64,000 nucleotides of DNA, from the NCBI RefSeq assembly GCF_003991225.1, contig NZ_JTFC01000031.1, positions 62,001 through 126,000 on the forward strand, written 5' to 3'. The translations under genes and the position numbers were made by a program. This document shows positions 23,208-29,643 of the stretch, piece after piece (position 1 is the first letter of the stretch; every line of letters begins with the position of its first letter). The notes beneath the pieces were generated by a model. It did no database searches. It saw only the letters and a program-made list of their open reading frames with translations, and was not told the DNA's origin. The stretch is from Candidatus Kurthia intestinigallinarum (lineage in GTDB: Bacteria > Bacillota > Bacilli > Bacillales_A > Planococcaceae).

Positions 23208-23444
23208 TTATATATATTCTGGTCCATTTTCGAAATAATTTTTGATATACATTAACGCTGCTGTTCCCGTTTTAAATGTTTCCTCAAATTCTTTGGCGCG
23301 AACTGTAAGCATTTTTTCATTTCGTTCAATATCACAAGTGACTGTAATGATTGAATCACCAATTTGTAATTTCTCAATGTTACGCGTAATCAGCTCAATA
23401 TCTGTAATTTGTTGTAGCACCGAAAATATGGATAGCTGCTGCAT
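23208..23444 (-). CDS. Small phage protein, unknown function
   Basis: A 78-residue protein (MQQLSIFSVLQQITDIELITRNIEKLQIGDSIITVTCDIERNEKMLTV) with GTGGAGGAATAATAA before the ATG; the ribosome site overlaps the stop of the gene before. It is alpha/beta in pattern and has no recognised family. It belongs to the early small-gene cluster between replication and late-control genes. Confidence 0.7.
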   Translation of the reverse strand: MQQLSIFSVLQQITDIELITRNIEKLQIGDSIITVTCDIERNEKMLTVRAKEFEETFKTGTAALMYIKNYFENGPEYI

Positions 23445-23447
23445 TTA

Positions 23448-23726
23448 TTATTCCTCCACAAATTCAGCTTTTTCAGCCCACTTTAAAAACTCTGGAATAT
23501 TCAAAGCTGTTACTTTTCTTTTTGAACGCTTGGTCATGTATGCGATGAACATATGATCTGCACCATATAAAATACGTTCCGTTTTACCTTTACGTAAAAT
23601 TTGGCCACGCTTGCATTTATAAATCTTTACCAGTAACTCTTTTTGTTGTTCATTCAGCTCTTCTCGTGCATTCGCAAATTCGATAAGCACTTCTAGCATC
23701 GTTTTTTGTTCCTGTAATTCATCCAT
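23448..23726 (-). CDS. Small phage protein, unknown function
   Basis: A 92-residue basic protein with TTGGAGGAATAGGGA upstream. A helical N-terminus (LQEQKTMLEVLIEFANAREELNEQQKELLVKIYKCKRGQILRKGK) is followed by FIAYMTKRSKRKVTALNIPEFLKWAEK. No family is recognised. Spacing of 3 bases on each side marks it as part of one early operon. Confidence 0.7.
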   Translation of the reverse strand: MDELQEQKTMLEVLIEFANAREELNEQQKELLVKIYKCKRGQILRKGKTERILYGADHMFIAYMTKRSKRKVTALNIPEFLKWAEKAEFVEE

Positions 23727-23729
23727 TCC

Positions 23730-24089
23730 CTATTCCTCCAATCGAACCGCCACTTGATAATTTTTCTTGCGAATCTTCGGCGGCTCTCCATAAAATAAAT
23801 TTTTTAGCTTCTCAGCATCGATTCCTGTCTGCTGTACGAGCTGTTTGAGGTTTCCCTCACCAATTAGCCTATTATCGTCAAAAACCTTATATACGCCCCG
23901 TTTTACACGTTTAGCATGCAATTTATGCGATACTGGCGCTTTCTGTTCCTCCATGCGCGCAATATGCCCCGGCATAGAGTAGTTGTAAATGGTGCGCGGC
24001 TTTACACCTCTTTCAGCAGCGATTTCCTCTAGCGTACCGATGGCCAATAATACCTCGCCCTTATACAATGCGTATTCAACTGTCTCCAC
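23730..24089 (-). CDS. Phage protein with helix-turn-helix-like segments
   Basis: A 119-residue basic protein; GTG 24,089 is preferred with AGGTG 6 bases upstream. It has two similar halves: EVLLAIGTLEEIAAERGVKPRTIYNYSMP and RLIGEGNLKQLVQQTGIDAEKLKNLFYG. Each half looks like a short strand followed by a helix-turn-helix ('ELA-x-x-G-V-x-x-x-T-I-x-x'). A DNA-binding role is inferred. No named family. Confidence 0.65.
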   Translation of the reverse strand: METVEYALYKGEVLLAIGTLEEIAAERGVKPRTIYNYSMPGHIARMEEQKAPVSHKLHAKRVKRGVYKVFDDNRLIGEGNLKQLVQQTGIDAEKLKNLFYGEPPKIRKKNYQVAVRLEE

Positions 24090-24094
24090 AAAAA

Positions 24095-24262
24095 TCACCT
24101 GCCCCTTTGAAATTCCATTAACACCGCAAAGGCTCCCTCATAAAAGCCTTCGCATTTCATATCACCCAATTGTCGCCAACCTCTTAACTCCTTATCTTGC
24201 ACTTTGAGCTGTAGCGCATAACGTGTACTGGCTCTAACAATTTGTCTTAACGGCTTATGCAT
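24095..24262 (-). CDS. Very small phage protein (55 aa), unknown function
   Basis: Starts at ATG 24,262, which overlaps the last codons of the DnaC-like gene (GC-ATG-CATAA), and reads MHKPLRQIVRASTRYALQLK to TGA at 24,095, overlapping the next gene's start region. The basic, Trp-containing sequence (ELRGWRQLGDMKCEGFYEGAFAVLMEF) and the perfect packing between two genes support it as coding. The function is unknown. Confidence 0.6.
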   Translation of the reverse strand: MHKPLRQIVRASTRYALQLKVQDKELRGWRQLGDMKCEGFYEGAFAVLMEFQRGR

Positions 24263-25157
24263 GATACACCTTACGCAAGCGATGATTTAAAAATGGATCT
24301 TCTGCTATCGTTACTAAGTAGCTGCTACACATTTCAAATAAGCGTGAGCCAATCGCATCGTTAATTTGTAGCAACGTTTCAAAGTCCAATTCGCAAGATA
24401 ATAAAATCGGTTTTTTGTTGAGGTAGCGATAGTTAATGATTTCGTACATTCGTTCTTGCGCCCACTCACTGGCACGCGGAACTTTTGTCGTTTTACCATT
24501 TACCATTTTTGTTACTGGCTTGAATAGATCATCTAAAAACCATACATCCGCTTGCTGCGCCTGATGAACAATCTTATCTTTTAACGCAAATTCATTTTCG
24601 CGCATCTTTTCCATTACTTCTGCGAATGGAAAGTACATCACCGAAATATTTTGTTGTAAGAGACCATTTGCAATAGCAGAAAGTAAATGCGTTTTACCAG
24701 AGCCAACTTGACCTACCAGTGCAATACTGTTTTCCATTTCATTACGAATTTCAGCAAAGTTGTTATAGTATTTCAGCGCTTCATTTCGCATTTTGCTAAT
24801 AATTGGTGCATGGCCTTCTATATCAAAGTTTTTAAAGCCTTTCTTTTGAAATTCACTCGTAATTTGTGAATTAGCGATAAGACGTTCAATTTGCTTTTGT
24901 TGTTGGCAACTACACGTAACCCAAATTTCATTTTTCATTGGTAAACGTTTATATACTGGTTTATTAAATTCATCTAGCTGTACGTTTCCAGCTGCGTCCT
25001 TAACGACTGTTGAATAAAACGTAACTGGCTCATGTTCTTCAATCCAACCGCCTTGATCTTTGCATTGCTCACATTTGTAACTAGTTTGAACAGAATCCTC
25101 GGAGGCTTGGTTTACTTTCTCCTGCAGTGCTGCCATTACTTCCTCGAACGTTCTCAT
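24255..25157 (-). CDS. DnaC-like helicase loader / ATP-binding protein
   Basis: A 300-residue AAA+ protein. The N-terminus carries a zinc-binding pair, CEQCKDQGG and CSCQQQ. Then come Walker A GQVGSGKTH, Walker B DVWFLDDLFKP, sensor-type PILLSCEL and the arginine-finger region GSRLFEM. It loads the host replicative helicase at the phage origin. Its 5' end overlaps the replisome organizer gene by 77 bases, the usual organizer-loader pair. Confidence 0.9.
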   Translation of the reverse strand: MRTFEEVMAALQEKVNQASEDSVQTSYKCEQCKDQGGWIEEHEPVTFYSTVVKDAAGNVQLDEFNKPVYKRLPMKNEIWVTCSCQQQKQIERLIANSQITSEFQKKGFKNFDIEGHAPIISKMRNEALKYYNNFAEIRNEMENSIALVGQVGSGKTHLLSAIANGLLQQNISVMYFPFAEVMEKMRENEFALKDKIVHQAQQADVWFLDDLFKPVTKMVNGKTTKVPRASEWAQERMYEIINYRYLNKKPILLSCELDFETLLQINDAIGSRLFEMCSSYLVTIAEDPFLNHRLRKVYHA

Positions 25158-25941
25158 TACCTTTCACCCTTTCGTTTAAGTAGCCTTCAAATTTTGTACC
25201 GAACAATGTTTGTGGTCGTAAATATTTAGCAAAGTCTGTATTTAACCATGTTGTTGTCTTGTTATCGATAACTTTATAAAAATCGTGCTCTGTAAAGCCT
25301 TCACTAAATCGTGCTTTAATGAGCTGTTGCGTAGCTTTTGAAGTAGCTCTATATGCGGTATTGGCTTTTTCATTCAAATAATCGAGAATCGAAGCATAAG
25401 GTATCGTGTCAGACTTGTCTGGCACAATATCTTTCTTTTCTTTATCTATTTCTTTTTCTATATCTATATCTAATTCTTTATCTATATCTGTTGCGTTACG
25501 TAACGTTACAGATACGTTACTATGATTTTCTTCATTCGGAGCTTCTAACTGCACCTGTTTCTTACGTTCTCGGTGTCTACGAACACGCTCACGAGTAAGC
25601 TGTTTTGCTCGTTCCATACCATCAATATTTTGATGAACTTCCCAGTTTTTAATACGCACTGCTTCGCCCTCTACTTCAATCATTCCATAGCGTTGAAACG
25701 TCTGTAATGCTAGGCGCACTGTATTAATATCGCGATTAAAAATCGTGGCCATTTCCTCGGTATTCATCGGAATATTTTCCGTAAGCATGATGTAGCCATT
25801 TAAGTTTGCTTTTCCAGCGGCAGCTAATAACTTCACCCAAATAACGATAATAGTATCTGCTGCTGGTAAAGCCTCAATTAGTTTGATTTTGTCATTCTCA
25901 AACATATCTGTTTTTAGTTTGATCCATGTGATTTCTGACAT
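25081..25941 (-). CDS. Phage replisome organizer (DnaD-like, with Phg_2220_C domain)
   Basis: A 286-residue protein. Residues 1-105 form the phage replisome-organizer N-terminal winged helix (WIKLKTDMFENDKIKLIEALPAADTIIVIWVKLL, NMPMNT-like EEMATIFNRDINTVRLALQTFQRYGMIEVE). A basic/acidic linker follows (RERVRRHRERKK, then DIDKELDIDIEKEIDKEKK). Residues about 195-265 are the conserved phage C-terminal domain (ILDYLNEKANTAYRATSKATQQLIKARFSEG, KYLRPQTLFGTKFEGYLN). It binds the origin and recruits the DnaC-like loader. A candidate origin lies within its own linker coding region. Confidence 0.92.
   Translation of the reverse strand: MSEITWIKLKTDMFENDKIKLIEALPAADTIIVIWVKLLAAAGKANLNGYIMLTENIPMNTEEMATIFNRDINTVRLALQTFQRYGMIEVEGEAVRIKNWEVHQNIDGMERAKQLTRERVRRHRERKKQVQLEAPNEENHSNVSVTLRNATDIDKELDIDIEKEIDKEKKDIVPDKSDTIPYASILDYLNEKANTAYRATSKATQQLIKARFSEGFTEHDFYKVIDNKTTTWLNTDFAKYLRPQTLFGTKFEGYLNERVKGNENVRGSNGSTAGESKPSLRGFCSN
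25425..25522. other. Candidate prophage replication origin (iterons plus AT-rich tract)
   Basis: Inside the organizer gene, CGTTAC occurs at 25,494-25,499, 25,504-25,509 and 25,515-25,520, spaced 10 and 11 bases, one helical turn apart, with overlapping GTTACGTAAC and GTAACGTTAC palindromes. Beside them lies a 65-base pyrimidine/AT tract built of repeated TATCTA and TCTTT units. Origins inside the replication-initiator gene are known in other Firmicute phages. No function has been shown here. Confidence 0.5.
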
Positions 25942-25966
25942 TAAAGATTCTCCTTATTTGGTAATT

Positions 25967-25975
25967 TGGTATAAT
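25967..25975 (+). promoter_or_regulatory. Extended -10 promoter of the plus-strand DUF2513 gene
   Basis: TGG-TATAAT at 25,967-25,975 is a perfect extended -10 box, 25 bases before the DUF2513 ATG, with a weak -35. It lies between divergent genes and gives this single plus-strand gene its own promoter inside a minus-strand operon. Confidence 0.65.
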
Positions 25976-25999
25976 TTCCCTAGAAAGGTGGTGAATTAT

Positions 26000-26377
26000 A
26001 TGAAATTAGACCAAGACTGCGTAAGAGATTTACTCCTTGCTATTGAAGAACTAGCACAAGTAAATAGAACTGCTAGTCTCGAAGATTATTTTGAAAATAG
26101 TAATTTAAAGGAAAAATCCTATAGTGAAGAAGAATTAATGTATACTGCTTCACGCCTCAAAGAAGCTGGATTTATTCATGCACAACCTAATCGTGATTTT
26201 TCCTATTATTTTGTAAGTACATTGACGTATGATGGTCATGTATTTTTAGATACGATTCGCGACCCTAAAGTGTGGGCTAAAACTAAAGAAGTCACTTCGA
26301 AATTAGCGAGTGTTTCCATCCCCTTAATGGCCGAAATCGGATCAAAATGCTTAAAAAACTTACTTCATCTTGAGTAA
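26000..26377 (+). CDS. DUF2513 family protein (second copy)
   Basis: A 125-residue protein with AGAAAGGTGGTG before ATG 26,000. The open frame runs 39 codons further upstream but through the promoter. The DUF2513 layout is clear: MKLDQDCVRDLLLAIEELAQV, then LMYTASRLKEAGFIHA, then LTYDGHVFLDTIRDPKVWAKTKE. The last motif aligns with DGHEYLDSIRKDNIWENVKE of the copy at 243-605. It is the only plus-strand gene among the replication genes and has its own promoter, so it is an independently expressed cargo gene. Function unknown. Confidence 0.8.
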   Translation: MKLDQDCVRDLLLAIEELAQVNRTASLEDYFENSNLKEKSYSEEELMYTASRLKEAGFIHAQPNRDFSYYFVSTLTYDGHVFLDTIRDPKVWAKTKEVTSKLASVSIPLMAEIGSKCLKNLLHLE

Positions 26378-26554
26378 ATCATTCTTTTTTTCAGGATGAT
26401 TTTCAACGATTTCATTTAGAGTATGAAGATACCCATTCAACAAATCGATGGTTTCTTGAAATGTAAATTTATTTTCATTTAGAACTTGTACAATACCGTC
26501 TGTTGCGGTTACAACTTTAGATGTTAATTGTGTTTTCTCTAAATCATTTATCAT
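26360..26554 (-). CDS. Small phage protein, unknown function
   Basis: A 64-residue helical protein (MINDLEKTQLTSKVVTATDG, VLNENKFTFQETIDLLNGYLHTLNEIVENHPEKK) with ACAGGAGAGAG before the ATG. Its 3' end overlaps the convergent DUF2513 gene by 18 bases; an AAATCAT/ATGATTT stem in the overlap may serve as a two-way terminator. Confidence 0.65.
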   Translation of the reverse strand: MINDLEKTQLTSKVVTATDGIVQVLNENKFTFQETIDLLNGYLHTLNEIVENHPEKKNDLLKMK

Positions 26555-26589
26555 TTATACTCTCTCCTGTGTTATAATATTTTTGAGTG

Positions 26590-26820
26590 TTAGACATTGT
26601 CCTTTTGGATGATGTCTTCTTTTTTTGTCTTTTTCGCAACGATCCATAGCACCGCGATAATTACGATGATACAAGCGAGTAGGAATTTTAATAAATGTGG
26701 TGCGCAAATTGCTATCGTACTTCCACCTACTGTGTACATGAATAGCAAAGTTCCATAAAATGAAATCATGTCCCATAACGTAGAATGTTCATCGAAGAAA
26801 AGCTCATTTACTTGTTTCAC
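26590..26820 (-). CDS. Small two-helix membrane protein
   Basis: A 76-residue protein starting at GTG 26,820 behind GGAGGTGG. Two hydrophobic segments, ISFYGTLLFMYTVGGSTIAICA and LLKFLLACIIVIIAVLWIVA, are followed by a charged tail (KKTKKEDIIQKD). It overlaps the upstream gene by 17 bases. Role unknown; small membrane proteins in early phage operons may act on the host envelope. Confidence 0.7.
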   Translation of the reverse strand: MKQVNELFFDEHSTLWDMISFYGTLLFMYTVGGSTIAICAPHLLKFLLACIIVIIAVLWIVAKKTKKEDIIQKDNV

Positions 26821-27073
26821 GAATAACCACCTCCATTTCCACCCCTAGATTGGCCATACTTTCAACAATCTGTACTAGTTTCTTATGTTGCTGGTAAACG
26901 CTTTGCAAACGTTTAATCTCGCCGATAATATTAGCTTGGCGTGTTACAATTTCTGATGCTTCGGCCATATCATGCTGATAAATAGCGCTTATAAATTGCT
27001 GTTGTAGTGCCTCTAGCTCGTACACTAACTCTAAAGCGTCTGCTACATCTTCCTTACGATATAGTTGTCTCAT
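26804..27073 (-). CDS. Coiled-coil phage protein, unknown function
   Basis: An 89-residue helical protein (DVADALELVYELEALQQQFISAIYQHDMAEASEIVTRQANIIGEIKRLQSVYQQHKKL). Its ATG overlaps the stop codon of the HTH gene before it (ATGA). No family is recognised. Part of the early operon. Confidence 0.7.
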   Translation of the reverse strand: MRQLYRKEDVADALELVYELEALQQQFISAIYQHDMAEASEIVTRQANIIGEIKRLQSVYQQHKKLVQIVESMANLGVEMEVVIRETSK

Positions 27074-27588
27074 TCATCTGCACCTTCTAAATAACCAGCT
27101 TGCTGTAAAGAACGGTAATGTTGGCTCCACAAATCTTTGTAACTGATGCCAGATTCCATACATACAACGGCCATTAAATGCGCCATCGCTGTTTGTGCCT
27201 CCACTAATTCATTTAAAGCCTCTTTAACCGCATGTAATTCATAAGCTGTAAGATTCTGCAAAGGCTTTGCCAAACTCGTATTACGAAGTTTATGAATCGC
27301 TTCTTCTAGTTCCTCTAACGTTTTTTCTTTTACGCTAGATCGGTGTAAATCTATGTTAGGACCGTCCAACCAAATTGGCCCTGTCCCCGTATATTCCTGA
27401 CACAATGTAATCGCAAATTGTGGATTATTAAATTTCGCCATTAATCCTTTACTTATGTCTGCAGGAATTCTCGTGCGTTTGTTTTCATATTTTGAAATAC
27501 TTTCCCTTGAAACATTTATTTCTTCAGCTAATTGCTGCTGATGCATCGTACCGCGCATTTCACGCACCAACTTACTTGTTTTCTTCAT
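27070..27588 (-). CDS. XRE family helix-turn-helix protein
   Basis: A 172-residue protein starting at ATG 27,588 after AAGGAGGCAAGGTGT; the frame opens 15 codons earlier without support. The HTH covers residues 3-60 (LVREMRGTMHQQQLAEEINVSRESISKYENKRTRIP). The rest is helical (SSVKEKTLEELEEAIHKLRN, ELHAVKEALNELVEAQTAMAHLM). It is probably an early regulator of phage genes; its target is unknown. Confidence 0.8.
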   Translation of the reverse strand: MKKTSKLVREMRGTMHQQQLAEEINVSRESISKYENKRTRIPADISKGLMAKFNNPQFAITLCQEYTGTGPIWLDGPNIDLHRSSVKEKTLEELEEAIHKLRNTSLAKPLQNLTAYELHAVKEALNELVEAQTAMAHLMAVVCMESGISYKDLWSQHYRSLQQAGYLEGADE

Positions 27589-27676
27589 ACACCTTGCCTC
27601 CTTCAAATTTAAAATTCCCATAGAGATATGCATGTACTACTAGAAATACCATCACAGCTTTGTTCAAACGTTATAC

Positions 27677-27976
27677 TTAACGTAATGCATCAATAATGAC
27701 TGTATTTTCTTCAATCCATTTAAATACAGCTTCACGCGGATAACGTGCTTGTACTTCCTTCAAACGAGGAAATGATGGATTACTTGTTAGGCGATCTACT
27801 GTAGGTAAACTAATTGATAAAATTTCCGCTAAGTGCTCACGACGTAATACCATTGGATAACCTAGCGTTTTTTGGCCATCCTCTACCCCTTTTTCATAAG
27901 CTTCTTTAATAAGAAGTTGAAATTTTTGAAGTACAAATTGTTCGTTTAGTACTTGAAGCTCTTTCATTGCTTCCAT
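27677..27976 (-). CDS. Excisionase-like winged-helix DNA-binding protein
   Basis: A 99-residue protein; ATG 27,976 follows AAAGGATG by 6 bases. The C-terminal half, LRREHLAEILSISLPTVDRLTSNPSFPRLKEVQARYPREAVFKWIEEN, has the MerR/excisionase pattern (helix-turn-helix, P-x-F-P wing, R-Y-x-x-x-x-V-x-x-W). It may be the excisionase or a regulator. It is transcribed with the lytic genes, which would suit excision on induction. Confidence 0.7.
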   Translation of the reverse strand: MEAMKELQVLNEQFVLQKFQLLIKEAYEKGVEDGQKTLGYPMVLRREHLAEILSISLPTVDRLTSNPSFPRLKEVQARYPREAVFKWIEENTVIIDALR

Positions 27977-27999
27977 TTGAATCATCCTTTCTTTTTATG

Positions 28000-28024
28000 A
28001 AGCCCTCTTTTATCAAGAAGGCTT
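28000..28024 (-). terminator. Hairpin after the antirepressor gene
   Basis: AAGCCCTCTT (28,000-28,009) and AAGAAGGCTT (28,015-28,024) can form a 10-bp stem with one G-U pair. On the minus strand no real U-tract follows, so it may be an attenuation or processing element. Confidence 0.35.
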
Positions 28025-28031
28025 TTGAAAT

Positions 28032-28817
28032 TTACATTGCTTGAGTTAAAAGCTTATTAATAAAATAAATCTGTCCTTTGCCAGTAACTTTTGTTGTGCG
28101 TGTAATACGAACACTTCCATCTGACTTTGGTACTGTGCGCTCTACAACTTCGAACCAACCTCTTTCAACAGCATATTGAGTAGGTTCGTTATAGTGCGCG
28201 CCTTTTCGGCCTAAATAGCCTTGATCACGTAACCATTTAAATAAATTGTTTTGGCCGATACGCAGCCCATTTTGTGTAATTAATTTAGCAAGCTGTCCTA
28301 TTAAAATGGATGAATCACTTGCTTCGACTGCATCAGCAAATAATACTTTTGGTTTTTGCTGTTCGATTACTACTTCTGCTTGCATACGCTTTGCCCGTTC
28401 TTCTTTCAGCTGCGTTGCAATTTGAATAATCGTATCTGGATCAGTAAGCACTTTTTCAATAGTGTCCGGTGTAAGATGCGCCCCATGTTTGCGAATATTA
28501 GGCAGGACTTCACTTGTTATCCAGCGCTTAAACTTTTTAGCTGCCGTTAATTTAGAACTGAAGATAAGTGCATAAACACCCGATTCGTTAATAAGTGTTG
28601 GGTATTGGCATCTTCCTAAAGTGTCCATAATAGGTGGGGTAACATTTCGTTCACCCATCTTTTTGTCTTCCATATCCACATGGTCACGAATTGCTTTTTG
28701 CGGATTTTCATATCCTAGAGTTTCAGCAACATCTTTACCGATAAAAAATGGTTTATTATCAATGGTTACTGTTCTAACTTGATTTTCTTCAAAATTAAAT
28801 ATTTGTAATTCGTTCAT
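28032..28817 (-). CDS. Phage antirepressor (BRO-N plus KilA-C/ANT domain)
   Basis: A 261-residue protein with AAGGAGGG upstream. Residues 1-110 form the BRO-N domain (LQIFNFEENQVRTVTIDNKPFFIGKDVAETLGYENPQKAIRDHV, LINESGVYALIFSSKLTAAKKFKRWITSEVLPNIRKHG). Residues about 150-258 form the KilA-C antirepressor domain (ILIGQLAKLITQNGLRIGQNNLFKWLRDQGYLGRKG, YEPTQ-like YNEPTQYAVERGWFEV, RTTKVTGKGQIYFINKLL). It follows the cro-like gene in the early operon and probably counters the CI repressor. Confidence 0.93.
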   Translation of the reverse strand: MNELQIFNFEENQVRTVTIDNKPFFIGKDVAETLGYENPQKAIRDHVDMEDKKMGERNVTPPIMDTLGRCQYPTLINESGVYALIFSSKLTAAKKFKRWITSEVLPNIRKHGAHLTPDTIEKVLTDPDTIIQIATQLKEERAKRMQAEVVIEQQKPKVLFADAVEASDSSILIGQLAKLITQNGLRIGQNNLFKWLRDQGYLGRKGAHYNEPTQYAVERGWFEVVERTVPKSDGSVRITRTTKVTGKGQIYFINKLLTQAM

Positions 28818-28832
28818 TTTTTACCCTCCTTA

Positions 28833-28849
28833 TTTAACTACAAGTTAAA
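28833..28849. promoter_or_regulatory. Operator O1
   Basis: TTTAACTACAAGTTAAA, a perfect 7-3-7 inverted repeat between the cro-like stop (28,850) and the antirepressor ribosome site. It belongs to the same 17-bp family as three sites around the cro/cI promoters. Confidence 0.75.
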
Positions 28850-29044
28850 TTAATAATTAAAAAAAATTTGGTCTGGTGTCTTTTGAAAAATAGCTGCTAT
28901 TCTACAGGCCATTTCATAAGACAACTTACGCTTCTCATTTTCCAACATCCAATAATATTCTAGGGATATATTCAATTCTTCCGCGATATCTTTCAAAGTC
29001 ATCCCTTCAGATAAGCGTAGTTCTTTTAATCTTTCTAACGTCAT
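28850..29044 (-). CDS. Cro-like XRE repressor
   Basis: A 64-residue protein that is almost entirely one helix-turn-helix domain: LERLKELRLSEGMTLKDIAEELNISLEYYWMLENEKRKLSYEMACRIAAIFQKTPDQIFF. It is the first gene of the leftward early operon, divergent from the cI-like gene, and is preceded by operators, the standard Cro position. GAGGTG lies 7 bases before the ATG. Confidence 0.85.
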   Translation of the reverse strand: MTLERLKELRLSEGMTLKDIAEELNISLEYYWMLENEKRKLSYEMACRIAAIFQKTPDQIFFNY

Positions 29045-29056
29045 TTTTTCACCTCA

Positions 29057-29073
29057 CTTAACTTGGTGTTAAA
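29057..29073. promoter_or_regulatory. Operator O2
   Basis: CTTAACTTGGTGTTAAA, matching the TTTAACT-N3-AGTTAAA consensus at most positions. It lies in the cro leader, downstream of the early promoter -10 box. Confidence 0.7.
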
Positions 29074-29076
29074 TAC

Positions 29077-29105
29077 ATATTAATTTAACCTATAGTTAAA
29101 GTCAA
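29077..29105 (-). promoter_or_regulatory. Early lytic promoter with operator O3 in its spacer
   Basis: Minus-strand TTGACT (29,100-29,105), a 17-base spacer, then TAATAT (29,077-29,082). Operator O3, TTTAACCTATAGTTAAA (29,084-29,100), coincides with the spacer, so a bound repressor would exclude RNA polymerase. Confidence 0.85.
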
Positions 29106-29144
29106 CAACTTTTTTTGTCATTTAGTTAAAAATCAATTTCTTTC

Positions 29145-29161
29145 TTTAACTATTTGTTAAA
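29145..29161. promoter_or_regulatory. Operator O4 at the cI promoter
   Basis: TTTAACTATTTGTTAAA overlaps a plus-strand TAAAAT -10 box (29,158-29,163) about 28 bases before the cI start. A half site, AGTTAAA, lies at 29,124-29,130. Autoregulation of the repressor is inferred. Confidence 0.7.
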
Positions 29162-29190
29162 ATAAAACTAGATTTAAAGGAGTGATACTA

Positions 29191-29547
29191 TTGTTAGGTG
29201 ATCGCTTAAAAAAATTAAGAAAAGAAAAAAAATTAACTCAACAAGACTTGGCTTCTAAAATTAACGTAACGCATGTTTCAATATCTGGATATGAAAGTGG
29301 CCGACGTTCACCAGATACCGACACATTGCAAAAGTTAGCCGACTACTTTGAAGTATCAACAGATTATCTTTTAGGTCGTTCAGATTCAGAACGAGCGAAT
29401 ATTTCAAAAAATGATGAAGAATTCGAAGCATTTGCTAACGATCCCTCTTTAGAGAAATGGTATAAAGAACTACCAGCTTCTAAAGAAGAAGATTTACGTA
29501 AGCTGCGTAAGATGTGGGAAATTTTGAAGGATAACGGAGAAATATAA
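29191..29547 (+). CDS. CI-like XRE repressor (no peptidase domain)
   Basis: A 118-residue protein; TTG 29,191 is chosen because AAAGGAG lies 8 bases upstream. Residues 1-65 are a classic HTH (LGDRLKKLRKEKKLTQQDLASKINVTHVSISGYESGRRSPDTDTLQKLADYFEVSTDYLLG). The short acidic C-terminus (EEFEAFANDPSLEKWYKELPASKEEDLRKLRKMWEIL) is the type cut by ImmA proteases in relatives of ICEBs1 ImmR and phi105 repressor. It lacks an autocleaving LexA/CI peptidase domain. It should hold the four operators during lysogeny. Confidence 0.87.
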   Translation: MLGDRLKKLRKEKKLTQQDLASKINVTHVSISGYESGRRSPDTDTLQKLADYFEVSTDYLLGRSDSERANISKNDEEFEAFANDPSLEKWYKELPASKEEDLRKLRKMWEILKDNGEI

Positions 29548-29643
29548 AGTTGCACTATCATGTGCTTCTTTTTTTGCCCAATATATAGGCACAAAGAATT
29601 ATTAAAAAAACAATATTTATATTATTTTAGGAGGATTTATTTA

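Noticed and set aside
26555-26776. A 73-codon minus-strand frame overlapping the two-TM membrane protein
   Set aside because: It is the alternative frame of that gene, without a ribosome site; the membrane protein frame has GGAGGTGG and clear helices.
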